A stretch of DNA of 64,000 bases, from contig NZ_AUMR01000005.1 of the NCBI RefSeq assembly GCF_000430785.1, forward strand, positions 62,001-126,000, written 5' to 3'. Shown one piece after another: positions 1 to 7,780 of the stretch. The position numbers and the translations under genes are program-made. The notes under the pieces were generated by a model that was not told where the DNA came from, did not search any database, and saw nothing but the letters and a program-made list of their open reading frames with translations. Position 1 is the first letter of the stretch. The number at the start of each line of letters is the position of its first letter. Origin of the DNA: Ectobacillus panaciterrae DSM 19096 (GTDB lineage: Bacteria; Bacillota; Bacilli; Bacillales; Bacillaceae_G).

Positions 1-1
1 A

Positions 2-1570
2 ACCATTCAAGTTATGAAAATGCTAAAAAAGATTAATCCAGATCTCATTCTTTTTGCAGGCGGACCGGAAATAACTTACGACGTAAAAGAATGGCTTGAG
101 CGCGTACCTGAAATTGATTTCATCATCATTGGCGAAGGAGAAGCAGCTGTTAAGAATCTTCTCTTTGAAATACAAGGCAGCAAACAATACGAAAATCTGG
201 ACGGCATTGCTTTTGTAAAAGAAGACGGTACATTCGTTATGAAGCCGCAGCGCGAAAAGCTGAACTTAAATGAAATTCCGTCCCCTTACCGCTTCCCTGA
301 AGATATCCCCCATTTAGGCAAGCGGATTGCGTATATTGAAACAAGCCGCGGCTGTCCGTTCAGCTGCCAATTTTGCTTATCTTCTATTGAAGTAGGAGTT
401 CGCTATTTTGACCGTGAGCGCATTAAAGACGATATTCGCTATTTGATGCAGCACGGTGCAAGAGTCATTAAATTCGTGGACCGCACCTTTAATATAAGCC
501 GCAGCTACGCTATGGATATGTTCCAATTTTTAATTGACGAGCATATTCCTGGCACTGTGTTCCAATTCGAAATCACAGCGGATATTATGCGCCCTGAGGT
601 CATTGACTTCTTGAACAAGCAGGCGCCGCCGGGATTGTTCCGCTTCGAAATCGGCGTTCAGTCTACGAATGACCGAACGAATGAGCTTGTGATGAGGCGC
701 CAAAATTTTGAAAAGCTGACTCGCACCGTAACAATGGTAAAAGACGGCCAAAAAATCGATCAGCATTTAGATTTAATTGCCGGACTCCCTGAGGAGGATT
801 ATCATTCCTTTAAGAAAACATTCAACGATGTATTCGCGATGCGTCCTGAAGAGCTGCAGCTCGGTTTCTTGAAAATGCTTCGAGGCACAGGTCTTCGCTT
901 ACGCGCAAAAGATCATAACTACGTGTATATGAATCATGCACCATATGAAATTCTTGGAAACAACGTTCTTCCGTTTGATGATATTATCCGTATTAAACAA
1001 GTAGAAGACGTATTAGAAAAGTACTGGAACGCACACCGTATGGATTATACACTGGAGTATCTCGTGACAGAAGTGTTCGAAACGCCGTTCGACCTCTTCC
1101 AGGATTTCGGCAGCCATTGGGACGAACAGGGCTGGGCTCGTATCGGTCATCAATTGGAGGACCTCTTTAAGCGTCTGTATCAATTTTTAGAAGAAAAGAA
1201 CGTGCCGCAGCTTCCCGTCATTAAGGATTTGATGAAAGTCGACTACTTGCGCAATCATAAATATAAACCTCGCAAGCCGTGGTGGGATGAACGGATCGAC
1301 AAACAAAATCTTACTTCTTACTATCAAGCGATTGCCGAACAGCCGGCTCTATTGGGAGAGGATTTTGCTGCTCTTGGTTTGTCTGATAAAGATTTGCATA
1401 AGCATACGATTATCGAGTCTATTTCCTTTGATTTTACACACTTTATACAGCATGGCGAAATTGTGGAGAACGCCTCTGTTGTATTGGTATATTTCAATCC
1501 AAAAACGCTGCAGTGTGAGCTGTATGGCGCGCGTAAAGACGCCTTTTCCCATCTGCCTTCCGTAAGTTAA
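2..1570 (+). CDS. B12-binding radical SAM protein, 5'-truncated by window edge
   Basis: The reading frame is open to the first bases of the window, so the true start lies upstream. What remains shows the end of a cobalamin-binding Rossmann fold (hydrophobic strand LILFAGGPE, then FIIIGEGE) followed by a radical SAM domain with the cluster motif C-x3-C-x2-C in RGCPFSCQFC, about residue 114 from the first ATG. The long C-terminal part resembles the DUF4080-type tail of B12-binding radical SAM proteins. Such enzymes reductively cleave S-adenosylmethionine and often methylate unreactive carbons; the substrate cannot be told from sequence. The next gene starts 52 bases downstream, so the two may be co-transcribed. 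The family call is firm and the substrate is unknown. Confidence 0.85.
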   Translation, partial: TIQVMKMLKKINPDLILFAGGPEITYDVKEWLERVPEIDFIIIGEGEAAVKNLLFEIQGSKQYENLDGIAFVKEDGTFVMKPQREKLNLNEIPSPYRFPEDIPHLGKRIAYIETSRGCPFSCQFCLSSIEVGVRYFDRERIKDDIRYLMQHGARVIKFVDRTFNISRSYAMDMFQFLIDEHIPGTVFQFEITADIMRPEVIDFLNKQAPPGLFRFEIGVQSTNDRTNELVMRRQNFEKLTRTVTMVKDGQKIDQHLDLIAGLPEEDYHSFKKTFNDVFAMRPEELQLGFLKMLRGTGLRLRAKDHNYVYMNHAPYEILGNNVLPFDDIIRIKQVEDVLEKYWNAHRMDYTLEYLVTEVFETPFDLFQDFGSHWDEQGWARIGHQLEDLFKRLYQFLEEKNVPQLPVIKDLMKVDYLRNHKYKPRKPWWDERIDKQNLTSYYQAIAEQPALLGEDFAALGLSDKDLHKHTIIESISFDFTHFIQHGEIVENASVVLVYFNPKTLQCELYGARKDAFSHLPSVS

Positions 1571-1622
1571 ACGTTCTTCTATCTCTCTTTCCTTCATACG
1601 TATGGAAGAAGGGGGAACGCAT

Positions 1623-1823
1623 ATGCATGAGACAAAACGCAAATCATTCGGATTTGCTTTACTGATTTGGCTCTTTTTAGGCGGAATCGGCGGCCACCGC
1701 ATTTATATGAAACAAGAAATCAATACCATTCTTTGGTACTGGCTCGCTTGTTTCCTTACCTTCGGACTGATTTGGGCGGCAGATTTGTTATTTTTATATA
1801 AATGGATAGCAGCACAAAAATGA
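1623..1823 (+). CDS. TM2-domain small membrane protein
   Basis: A 66-residue protein with two hydrophobic segments joined by a short polar turn. The first ends in GGIGGHRIYMK, the glycine/histidine signature of TM2-domain proteins. An in-frame ATG at 1602 would add seven residues, but the GAAGGGGGAA ribosome site lies between the two ATGs and fits 1623. The function of TM2 proteins in bacteria is not established. The stop codon lies inside the left arm of a bidirectional terminator shared with the small leftward gene that follows. Confidence 0.8.
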   Translation: MHETKRKSFGFALLIWLFLGGIGGHRIYMKQEINTILWYWLACFLTFGLIWAADLLFLYKWIAAQK

Positions 1824-1848
1824 GGCATGAAACCATGCCTCATTTTTG
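1815..1848. terminator. Bidirectional terminator between convergent genes
   Basis: The arms AAAAATGAGGCATG and CATGCCTCATTTTT flank a short loop. The A-run on the left and T-run on the right make it usable from both strands, ending the TM2 gene and the opposing 51-residue gene. Confidence 0.85.
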
Positions 1849-2004
1849 TTATATATTTTTCTTTCCTTTTTTCGAGTTGCGGTTTGCGTATTTTGCAATG
1901 TCTTCATTTGCGTATTCTACTGCAAATTCACCGTCCGGCAAGCTTTCCTTAGGTGTTTTATTATGGTTTGTCGCAGGCTTATAGGCTACTTTTCGTTTGA
2001 CCAT
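1849..2004 (-). CDS. Small basic protein of unknown function (51 aa)
   Basis: A short leftward gene beginning MVKRKVAYKPATNHNK and ending NSKKGKKNI. It is rich in Lys, Asn and Ala and has no hydrophobic segment or cysteine. Support for a real gene: a good ribosome site (GAGGAGA about seven bases before ATG), a start and stop that exactly fill the space, and a terminator immediately after the stop. Its composition and MVKRK start recall minor spore proteins such as SspO, but I see no alignment that justifies that name. Function unknown. Confidence 0.65.
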   Translation of the reverse strand: MVKRKVAYKPATNHNKTPKESLPDGEFAVEYANEDIAKYANRNSKKGKKNI

Positions 2005-2180
2005 CGTAATCTCTCCTCATGAAAAAGTGTGAACATTACAACTTTAGTATGTAACAAGTGTGTAACAGCATAAGTGGTAACTTTTAACACCTTGTAAAAG
2101 AGAATATTTCTTTTCTGATGGTCACACTATATTGAGAAAAACTTAGCACGGAAAAAAACGTGCAAAATTCTTTTAGGTAG

Positions 2181-2284
2181 ACATAGCGCGCCTGCCGTGT
2201 GTAGTACCCTCCAGTGTCTTTTGACTAAACAAGCAGGTTTATCCTTTTTTGTGTGTCATACACTGCGAACAGCATAGGTTGCCA
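2181..2284. repeat. Dispersed repeat family C, copy 1
   Basis: This stretch shares its organisation with 40200-40315: a CATAGCG start, CCTGCCG, a 60-70 base middle, then GCAGGTTT, a T-rich run with TTTTTTGTGTG, and an AGCAT tail. CCTGC and GCAGG can pair over the middle part. No reading frame is apparent. It fills most of the 322-base gap before the next gene. Immediately after it, at 2288-2302, lies an isolated end sequence of repeat family A. Confidence 0.5.
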
Positions 2285-2287
2285 ATC

Positions 2288-2302
2288 ATATATGAGTGAA
2301 TT
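2288..2302. repeat. Isolated end of repeat family A
   Basis: CATATATGAGTGAAT matches the terminal sequence of the 170-186 bp family A elements elsewhere in the window, but no element body follows. It reads as a remnant or an unpaired terminus. Confidence 0.45.
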
Positions 2303-2326
2303 ATAAATTTAAAAAGGAGTGTAGCT

Positions 2327-2668
2327 ATGATGGATCAAAACAATGTCCCTTCTCCAATTTTGGATGAAACAATCCCGCATCAAATGAATTTTCCATCCTT
2401 TAAAGGTACCGGCATTACGATGGAGCCCCCGTTTGTGAATGAGTACGGAGTTGTAATTGGAGACAGCCTATATGATTCCCCGGACAGCCCTTTAAATAAC
2501 TGGAGCGATGAAGTTGACCCTTTCATCATGGCAGGAAATGAGTGGATTCATCCGACCAACGATATCGGATGGACAGCAGAAGAAAATCAAGAGCTGCTTG
2601 CGGAACGAAAACAACTGGATAATGGTCCAGACATTTTCATGCACCCGCAGTTTGGCATCAATGACTAA
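2327..2668 (+). CDS. Small acidic protein, possibly DUF3905 family
   Basis: A 113-residue acidic soluble protein with no signal peptide or membrane segment, rich in Pro, Asp and Asn. It has a strong AAAAAGGAGTG ribosome site. The central LPxQMNFPSFKGTG-like and EWIHPTNDIGWT stretches look like a conserved Bacillus protein, and I tentatively associate it with DUF3905. That family name is from memory and uncertain. Function unknown. A terminator follows directly. Confidence 0.7.
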   Translation: MMDQNNVPSPILDETIPHQMNFPSFKGTGITMEPPFVNEYGVVIGDSLYDSPDSPLNNWSDEVDPFIMAGNEWIHPTNDIGWTAEENQELLAERKQLDNGPDIFMHPQFGIND

Positions 2669-2693
2669 AGCAGGAATGTCCCTGCTTTTTTTT
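2667..2693 (+). terminator. Rho-independent terminator
   Basis: AAAGCAGG, a short loop, then CCTGC and eight T bases, starting at the stop codon of the preceding gene. Confidence 0.8.
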
Positions 2694-2714
2694 AAGAAAG
2701 TATAAAATAAAGGG

Positions 2715-2804
2715 GCATGTCTAGCTCCACCGGCTAGGTGCTGCCGCCAGCCCTCCGCTAACGAATTAGAAAAAAGTTCCTTTCTTAGGCAGAGAACTTC
2801 TCCA
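2715..2804. repeat. GC-rich dispersed repeat family D, copy D1
   Basis: It contains CATGTCTAGCTCCACCGG, CTAGGTGCTGCCG and a degraded AGAACTTCTCC end. The same blocks occur at 7077-7236 and, on the opposite strand, at 35128-35176 and 37647-37790. No coding capacity is visible. Confidence 0.7.
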
Positions 2805-2861
2805 TACTATGTGTGCCACTAGTATATTACGGCATGAACAAGAAATACGTATTGTCCACAA

Positions 2862-2890
2862 TAAAAAACAGCCTGCTTCTCAGCAGGCTG
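2862..2890 (-). terminator. Terminator of the phaRBC operon
   Basis: On the minus strand CAGCCTGCT and AGCAGGCTG form a hairpin, followed by TTTTTT, a few bases after the phaC stop. Confidence 0.85.
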
Positions 2891-2895
2891 CACAA

Positions 2896-3981
2896 TCAGT
2901 CAGAGCGTTTCTCCAACCAGTCGCCGATTGTCGGATATGTTTGCTTCACGGCTGTCGGGCCATACACAATGGACATATGTCCTGTAGGGATGCATACATA
3001 TTCAGCGTCTTTACTTGAAATACGGTCGTGGAGCGCTTCCACTTGGCAAGGCAGCGCGATGTGATCCCGTTTTCCAGAGATATTCAGCACATTTGCCTTA
3101 ATATTTTCAAGTTTTACCTTGCGTCCGCGAATTTCAAGCTCGCCGTTGATCAGCTTGTTTTTCTGATAAAATTCACGGATCCATTGACGGTACGATTCAC
3201 CCGGAAACGGAATGCCGTCTGCCACCCATTTTTGAACGAGCTTCCAGCTTTCCACAAAGCGTTGGTTGTCAGAACGGTCTACAAGTGTTACATAAGGACC
3301 GGCAAAGTTTGTGATCGGCTTTAGCATTTTATTGCCGAAATCAATCATCTCCGGAGGAATGTTTCCGTACGTATCTACTGCTTTATCAAGATTGAAATAT
3401 CTTTCATCTAATAAAGGAGCGTACAACCCTGTATCGGAGAAATCAAACGGGCTTGTCATGAAAACGATGTTACGAATCGGAACTTCTGGATGAAGCGCTG
3501 CATAAATGGACGTAAGCGTCCCGCCCATGCAATAGCCAAGCAAAGAAATTTCATCCGCGCCAGATACGCGAAGCACCTTCTTCACCGCTTTTGCAATATA
3601 GTCCATTACAAAATCGTCAAACTTTAGGTGACGGTCTTCTAACCCGAATGTGCCCCAATCCAGCATGTATACATCATAGCCGCGGTCCACCAAATATTCA
3701 ATAAGACTGTTTCCAGGCGTTAAATCCATGATATACGGCTTGTTGATTAAAGCATAAATGAGCAAGAGCGGCACGCGCTTCGTTTTCTCCTGCTTCGGAA
3801 CATAACGGTACAATTTCGCCTTATTCTTTGTCCAGATGACTTCCTTTGGCGTTAAGCCGACTTGCGGCTCCGGTTCACGCCATAACACATCGCCTGCACG
3901 CTTGAGGCGTTTATATGCCTGACGATACTCTTCCGGATAGTGTTCCAATTGCTTTTCCCATTCCTGTAACAACGTTGCCAT
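2896..3981 (-). CDS. phaC: Class IV polyhydroxyalkanoate synthase subunit PhaC
   Basis: The 361-residue alpha/beta-hydrolase-fold synthase polymerises (R)-3-hydroxyacyl-CoA into PHA on granules, working with PhaR in class IV enzymes. The nucleophile motif GYCMGG places the catalytic cysteine at residue 151. The partners are the Asp in GKRDHIA and the His in PTGHMS near the C-terminus. Length and context (phaR-phaB-phaC in one direction) match Bacillus class IV systems. The start has an AGGAGGAT ribosome site. It is the last gene of the operon and ends in a terminator. Confidence 0.97.
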   Translation of the reverse strand: MATLLQEWEKQLEHYPEEYRQAYKRLKRAGDVLWREPEPQVGLTPKEVIWTKNKAKLYRYVPKQEKTKRVPLLLIYALINKPYIMDLTPGNSLIEYLVDRGYDVYMLDWGTFGLEDRHLKFDDFVMDYIAKAVKKVLRVSGADEISLLGYCMGGTLTSIYAALHPEVPIRNIVFMTSPFDFSDTGLYAPLLDERYFNLDKAVDTYGNIPPEMIDFGNKMLKPITNFAGPYVTLVDRSDNQRFVESWKLVQKWVADGIPFPGESYRQWIREFYQKNKLINGELEIRGRKVKLENIKANVLNISGKRDHIALPCQVEALHDRISSKDAEYVCIPTGHMSIVYGPTAVKQTYPTIGDWLEKRSD

Positions 3982-4053
3982 TCTTTATCCTCCTCGTTTC
4001 AAAAAAGAAGTGCATTCTTGCAAATGCACCTCTTTTATTTTTTAAAACTTCGA

Positions 4054-4797
4054 TTACATGTATAAGCCGCCGTTAATATTTAATTGTTGACCTGTAATAT
4101 ATGCGCCGTCACGGCATAGATATAAAACACCTTTAGCGATTTCTTCCGGTGTGCCAAGACGCTGCTTCGGAACTTTCGCAACAATTTTTTCAAGAACTGC
4201 TTCTGGCATTTCCGCCACCATATCTGTACCGATGAATCCAGGGCAAATTGCATTGACAGTTACATTTGTTCTTGCAAGCTCAAGTGCCAGTGATTTTGTG
4301 AATCCAATCATTCCTGCCTTCGCCGCAGAGTAGTTTGTTTGGCCGAATCCGCCCGCTTGACCAATGATAGAGGAAATGTTAATGATTCTACCTTCTTCAG
4401 ATTCTGTTATGTAAGGAAGGGCAGCGTTTGTCGTGTTATAGACACTACCTAAGTTTACGTCGATTACACGATCCCAGTCCTCACGGCTTAGCTTCTTAAA
4501 CGTGCGATCTCTTGTAATTCCCGCATTGTTTACAAGAATGTCCACTTTTCCAAAGCGTTGTACCGCTTCTTCCACAAGACCTTTTGCTTCTTCTAACTTA
4601 GATACGTCCGCTTGACATGCATATACTTCGCACCCTTCGGCTGCAAGCTTGTTTACTAGCGCCTCTGCTGCATCTTTGCTGCTGTTATAGTTAATGACTA
4701 CTTTTACCCCTTCTTTTGCAAGCGCTGTTGTAATTACTTCTCCAATTCCTTTTGCCCCGCCTGTTACGATTGCTACTCTTCCTTCTAAATGAGTCAT
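4054..4797 (-). CDS. phaB: Acetoacetyl-CoA reductase PhaB (SDR)
   Basis: A 247-residue short-chain dehydrogenase/reductase that should reduce acetoacetyl-CoA to (R)-3-hydroxybutyryl-CoA with NADPH. It shows the TGGAKGIG nucleotide-binding loop, NNAG, the catalytic Ser in ISSIIG, and Tyr/Lys in NYSAAKAG. An upstream in-frame start would add 14 residues, but the AGGGGGAGC ribosome site lies just before the ATG at 4797 and that length fits the family. It sits between phaR and phaC. Alone it could be mistaken for FabG; position decides the call. Confidence 0.93.
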   Translation of the reverse strand: MTHLEGRVAIVTGGAKGIGEVITTALAKEGVKVVINYNSSKDAAEALVNKLAAEGCEVYACQADVSKLEEAKGLVEEAVQRFGKVDILVNNAGITRDRTFKKLSREDWDRVIDVNLGSVYNTTNAALPYITESEEGRIINISSIIGQAGGFGQTNYSAAKAGMIGFTKSLALELARTNVTVNAICPGFIGTDMVAEMPEAVLEKIVAKVPKQRLGTPEEIAKGVLYLCRDGAYITGQQLNINGGLYM

Positions 4798-4856
4798 TTC
4801 TGCTCCCCCTAAAATGTGTTGTATGGTATGATGTTTCATCTATAGAATCAAAAAGC

Positions 4857-5288
4857 TTACTGCTTTGACTCTTTTGGTTGATTTGCTTTTTCCAGATACT
4901 CCAGAATTTTATCTACTTTGCTTTCCAAAAGACGAAGATCGCTCTTCACTTTCGTCATATCGCGCTTTGCAGCAGAAGACTGCTCTAAAGTATCTACTTT
5001 TTCTTCGAGAAGCTCCTCGATGTTATCCACTTTGCTTTCTAAATTCACAACAAGAGATGCAACTCGGGCGATATCCTCCTGAGTCGGCATGTTGATCTTT
5101 TCTAAATATCCCTTTGTGACGTCATTTAGCATTTTCTGATAAAACACATTTACATCCAAAACACTGCCCATCCAAGCGGAATACTCCTCTGTGCCAAGCG
5201 TATCATTCAGTGTTTTTCCCCAATACTTTTCTGTTTGGTCGTACACTTCCTTCCACGCTTTGAGCGGGTCAAACTTTTGATCAATCAT
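4857..5288 (-). CDS. phaR: PHA synthase subunit PhaR (class IV)
   Basis: A roughly 143-residue partner of PhaC, required for activity of class IV synthases. The N-terminal half (DPLKAWKEVYDQTEKYW) is typical. The C-terminal half is heptad-rich (LESKVDNIEELLEEKVDTLE), predicting a coiled coil. A GTG at 5297 also opens the frame but lies about two bases from the AAAGGGGT ribosome site, so the ATG at 5288 is preferred. First gene of the leftward operon, divergent from phaQ. Confidence 0.93.
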   Translation of the reverse strand: MIDQKFDPLKAWKEVYDQTEKYWGKTLNDTLGTEEYSAWMGSVLDVNVFYQKMLNDVTKGYLEKINMPTQEDIARVASLVVNLESKVDNIEELLEEKVDTLEQSSAAKRDMTKVKSDLRLLESKVDKILEYLEKANQPKESKQ

Positions 5289-5407
5289 TTCTTTCACACC
5301 CCTTTTGTTATATTTTAAAAAAACAATTCAACCTATTTTTTATTTTCCAATATTTTTCCCATTGTGACAAGGGCTTATTTAATTATTTTTTATTTTCAAT
5401 CATTTTG

Positions 5408-5436
5408 TTGACTTTCAAAACAGATAAGTGTAAATT
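5408..5436 (+). promoter_or_regulatory. Sigma-A type promoter of phaQ
   Basis: TTGACT, 17 bases, TAAATT. The -10 box lies inside a perfect 13-base palindrome (5428-5440), consistent with a repressor blocking this promoter. Confidence 0.65.
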
Positions 5437-5440
5437 ACAC
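5428..5440. promoter_or_regulatory. Candidate PhaQ operator
   Basis: The palindrome GTGTAA-A-TTACAC overlaps the phaQ -10 box. PhaQ is known in Bacillus as a PHB-responsive repressor of its own operon, so this is the natural operator candidate. It is inferred from position and symmetry only. Confidence 0.5.
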
Positions 5441-5489
5441 ATATAAGAAATAATTACCACTCTCCAAGCTGTCATGAGGTGATCGTATC

Positions 5490-5927
5490 ATGCTAAAAAA
5501 TGAACCCGGACAAAACGAAGTGTTTGAAGAAACACAAGCCAAATCATTAAACTCCATGCCAAAAAACTTCCTTGTTCCTTTCCTTCTTCTTTGTTTAAAA
5601 GACTGGAGTCTTCACGGCTATAAGCTTATTCAGATGTTGATAGATATCGGCTTTTCTTCTATCGACCAAGGCAATGTATATCGAACACTGCGAAAGCTCG
5701 AAAAGGAAAATTTAATTTCCTCTACTTGGGACACAAGCGAAGGCGGCCCTGCTAAGCGCATTTACTCTTTAACAAAGTACGGCGAGAAATATCTCGCAAC
5801 ATGTGCTTGTTCCTTTGAACAATACCAAAAAATGCTGGGTACGTTCTTCAACTTATATGCCAACGCATTCTTCCCATTTCCAAACACCAAGGAAACAGAC
5901 AGAAACAGCGGTGATTCTGCAGAATAA
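5490..5927 (+). CDS. phaQ: PHB-responsive repressor PhaQ (PadR-like)
   Basis: A 145-residue winged-helix regulator. The DNA-binding region spans about residues 25-100, with the PadR-type pattern LKDWSLHGYKL, NVYRTLRKLEKENLI and the wing GPAKRIYSLTKYG. In B. megaterium PhaQ represses the phaQP promoter and is released by PHB. The start has an AGGTGAT ribosome site. It leads the phaQ-phaP-phaJ operon and is divergent from phaRBC. Confidence 0.9.
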   Translation: MLKNEPGQNEVFEETQAKSLNSMPKNFLVPFLLLCLKDWSLHGYKLIQMLIDIGFSSIDQGNVYRTLRKLEKENLISSTWDTSEGGPAKRIYSLTKYGEKYLATCACSFEQYQKMLGTFFNLYANAFFPFPNTKETDRNSGDSAE

Positions 5928-5969
5928 CCTGCATTCACAATATGTAAAAAAATATTTGGAGGTTAAGTC

Positions 5970-6494
5970 ATGGAAAACAAACCGTACGAGATGGTCGAAT
6001 CATTTTGGAGCAATTGGTCTCATTCCCTTTCTCTGCTTACTTCTGCTGGAAAACAAATGGAGCAGTTTACGCTTGAAACAATGAAACAGCAGCAAGAAGC
6101 CTTTCATAAACTAACGGAAGGCATGGAAGCAATGGAACAAGAAATAAAGCAGTACGCGTCTCAAATGAGTACACAATATACAGATTACATGAAGCAGCTT
6201 ACGGGCGGTCAGTTCTCTGCTCAAATCGATGAGTGGCAAGAAAAATGGAACGACCTGTCCCAGCAAATGCAGCAAGCTTCTGTATCTCCTGCAAAAGCAT
6301 CTCTGTCCGTTCTTTCTCAAACAAGCGGACAATTCGAAGAAACGCTGAAGCAATTCATCTCCCAGCATCAGCAGCAGCGCGAAGAGGTTCAAAAACAAAT
6401 GGAAAATTTTTTACAAGAGCTAAAAAGCATGCAGCTCGACTTAGTAAAGAAGGTAGAAGAGAGCTCCAAGCACGTATTTCCTTTTGCGAAATAA
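5970..6494 (+). CDS. phaP: Phasin PhaP
   Basis: A 174-residue helical, Gln/Glu-rich amphipathic protein without signal peptide. It is expected to coat PHA granules and control their size and number. Long heptad-like stretches (KQMEQFTLETMKQQQEAFHK) fit a phasin. The ribosome site is TTGGAGGT. It lies 42 bases after phaQ and before phaJ, the standard Bacillus order. Confidence 0.9.
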   Translation: MENKPYEMVESFWSNWSHSLSLLTSAGKQMEQFTLETMKQQQEAFHKLTEGMEAMEQEIKQYASQMSTQYTDYMKQLTGGQFSAQIDEWQEKWNDLSQQMQQASVSPAKASLSVLSQTSGQFEETLKQFISQHQQQREEVQKQMENFLQELKSMQLDLVKKVEESSKHVFPFAK

Positions 6495-6595
6495 GAAAAA
6501 TGTGGCTTCATGGCGCCAGTGAAACTCGTCTGTTCCTGTCTCGACTCTCATCCTTATCGCTTGCATTTTTCGGCATAAGAAAAAAGGAGGATGAC

Positions 6596-7039
6596 ATGAA
6601 TCTATTTAAAGAAGCAGAACAAGTTCCTGAGCTTCGGTATGATGGTATTCACGTGGGAGATCAAGCTTCTCTTGTCAAAACGATTACAGACGAGGACATT
6701 CAAACATTTGCACAGCTCACTGGTGATGTAAACCCTGTGCATCTGCTTGATGCATTTGCCCAAACCACAATGTTCAAAGAGCGCATTGCGCACGGCATGC
6801 TGATTGCAAGCTATATCTCCACGATTTTAGGCACAAAGCTGCCAGGCAAAAACACCATATATCTTTCTCAAAATGTGGCGTTTAAAGCTCCTGTGAAAAT
6901 CGGAGATACGATTCGCGTCGTTGCCGAAGTCATTCAAAAACGAGATGACAAAAAAATTATTACGCTGCAAACAAACGTCTACAATCAATTCGATAAATTG
7001 GTGGTAGAAGGCTCAGCAGCCGTCTTAAAATTAGAGTAG
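6596..7039 (+). CDS. phaJ: (R)-specific enoyl-CoA hydratase PhaJ
   Basis: A 147-residue MaoC-like hot-dog protein that hydrates trans-2-enoyl-CoA to (R)-3-hydroxyacyl-CoA, feeding beta-oxidation intermediates to PhaC. The hydratase signature is present: Asp44 and His49 in GDVNPVHLLD, then GMLIASYIST. The AAAAAGGAGGATG ribosome site fixes the ATG at 6596; a longer frame opening upstream overlaps phaP and is not credible. Last gene of the operon. Confidence 0.93.
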   Translation: MNLFKEAEQVPELRYDGIHVGDQASLVKTITDEDIQTFAQLTGDVNPVHLLDAFAQTTMFKERIAHGMLIASYISTILGTKLPGKNTIYLSQNVAFKAPVKIGDTIRVVAEVIQKRDDKKIITLQTNVYNQFDKLVVEGSAAVLKLE

Positions 7040-7057
7040 CTCCGGCTGCTCTTTTTT
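7034..7057 (+). terminator. Terminator of phaQPJ
   Basis: GAGTAGC-tccg-GCTGCTC (one wobble pair) followed by TTTTTT, overlapping the phaJ stop. Confidence 0.75.
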
Positions 7058-7076
7058 GATGGATAAGGAATGATGA

Positions 7077-7236
7077 GTATTGGGCTCTGCACCTCGAAGG
7101 CTCCGCTTTTCTTTATGTCTAGCTCCTCCGGCTAGGTGCTGCCGTCCAAGGACCTCCGCCACAAAAAGGAAAAAAGCGCCTTTTAGGACGAAGAACCTTG
7201 GACTCTGCACCTGAACAAGCCGGATCCGCTTTTCTT
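7077..7236. repeat. GC-rich dispersed repeat family D, copy D2 (longest)
   Basis: It contains GTCTAGCTCCTCCGGCTAGG, a middle with GCGCCTTTTAGG, then TGCACC and CCGGATCCGCTTTTC. It is framed by GGCTCCGCTTTTC and GATCCGCTTTTC, so the end block occurs twice. Several segments can fold on themselves. It separates phaJ from the SASP gene. Confidence 0.7.
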
Positions 7237-7274
7237 TTTATCCAAGAACTGTTAACTTGCCCTGTTACTTCCGA

Positions 7275-7304
7275 GTATGCGAAAACGGGATTCGCCGCAT
7301 GATA
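7275..7304 (+). promoter_or_regulatory. Sigma-G promoter of the SASP gene
   Basis: GTATG, 18 bases, CATGATA. This fits the forespore sigma-G consensus (GHATR-N18-CATNNTA), as expected for an alpha/beta SASP gene. Confidence 0.75.
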
Positions 7305-7350
7305 GTAGTACCAGCAACTCGCTGGAATGAATAAAAAGGAGACTAACACA

Positions 7351-7536
7351 ATGGCACGCACAAGTAAATTGCTTGTACCAGGCGTTGAACAGGCGCTTGA
7401 TCAATTTAAATATGAAATCGCCAGCGAATTTGGCGTAAGTCTTGGATCTGATACAGCAGCTCGCTCTAACGGTTCTGTTGGCGGAGAAGTAACAAAGCGT
7501 TTAGTTGCAATGGCACAAAGCCAATTGCGTGGATAA
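7351..7536 (+). CDS. Alpha/beta-type small acid-soluble spore protein
   Basis: A 61-residue spore DNA-binding protein. Family signatures are visible: [20 protein letters not shown] with the GPR-type cleavage region ([10 protein letters not shown]), and [16 protein letters not shown] at the C-terminus. It coats DNA in the forespore, protects it from UV and is degraded at germination. A frame opening at 7327 is longer, but AAAAAGGAG lies just before the ATG at 7351. Expression in the forespore is supported by the sigma-G promoter. Confidence 0.95.
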   Translation: MARTSKLLVPGVEQALDQFKYEIASEFGVSLGSDTAARSNGSVGGEVTKRLVAMAQSQLRG

Positions 7537-7555
7537 TCTTATATCATATGGCTAT

Positions 7556-7584
7556 AGCGGGCAGAGCCTTCTGCCCGCTTTTAT
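7556..7584 (+). terminator. Terminator after SASP gene
   Basis: AGCGGGCAG-agcctt-CTGCCCGCT followed by TTTT. Confidence 0.85.
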
Positions 7585-7695
7585 CTGTCCAGGCCATGAC
7601 TCTCCGTATCACTACATAAAGTTCTATTTTTGCGAGAGAAAATGTAAGCCTTTTTCAGAGAAGTGTGTATATTTAATGACAGATGCAAAAGACTA

Positions 7696-7724
7696 TTGAA
7701 AGAACATCCAAACAGGCGTATCTT
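7696..7724 (+). promoter_or_regulatory. Candidate promoter of the FNT transporter gene
   Basis: TTGAAA, 17 bases, TATCTT. The expected transcription start falls at the left edge of the palindrome at 7730-7747. Confidence 0.45.
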
Positions 7725-7729
7725 AAATT

Positions 7730-7747
7730 ATGTGAATTGTTTCACAA
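7730..7747. promoter_or_regulatory. Rex/Fnr-like operator
   Basis: ATGTGAATTGTTTCACAA contains the perfect inverted repeat TGTGAA-TTGT-TTCACA. It fits both the Rex consensus (TTGTGAAN4TTCACAA) and the Fnr half-site pattern (TGTGA-N6-TCACA). Its placement over the predicted transcription start favours repression by Rex over activation by Fnr. Confidence 0.6.
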
Positions 7748-7780
7748 ACTAATACTAACATATTAAAGAGGTGCTTCCTT

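Noticed and set aside
6233-6595. N-terminal extension of phaJ overlapping phaP
   Set aside because: The extension is out of frame with phaP, rich in Arg/Ser and without homology features. The AAAAAGGAGG site at 6581-6590 marks the true start.
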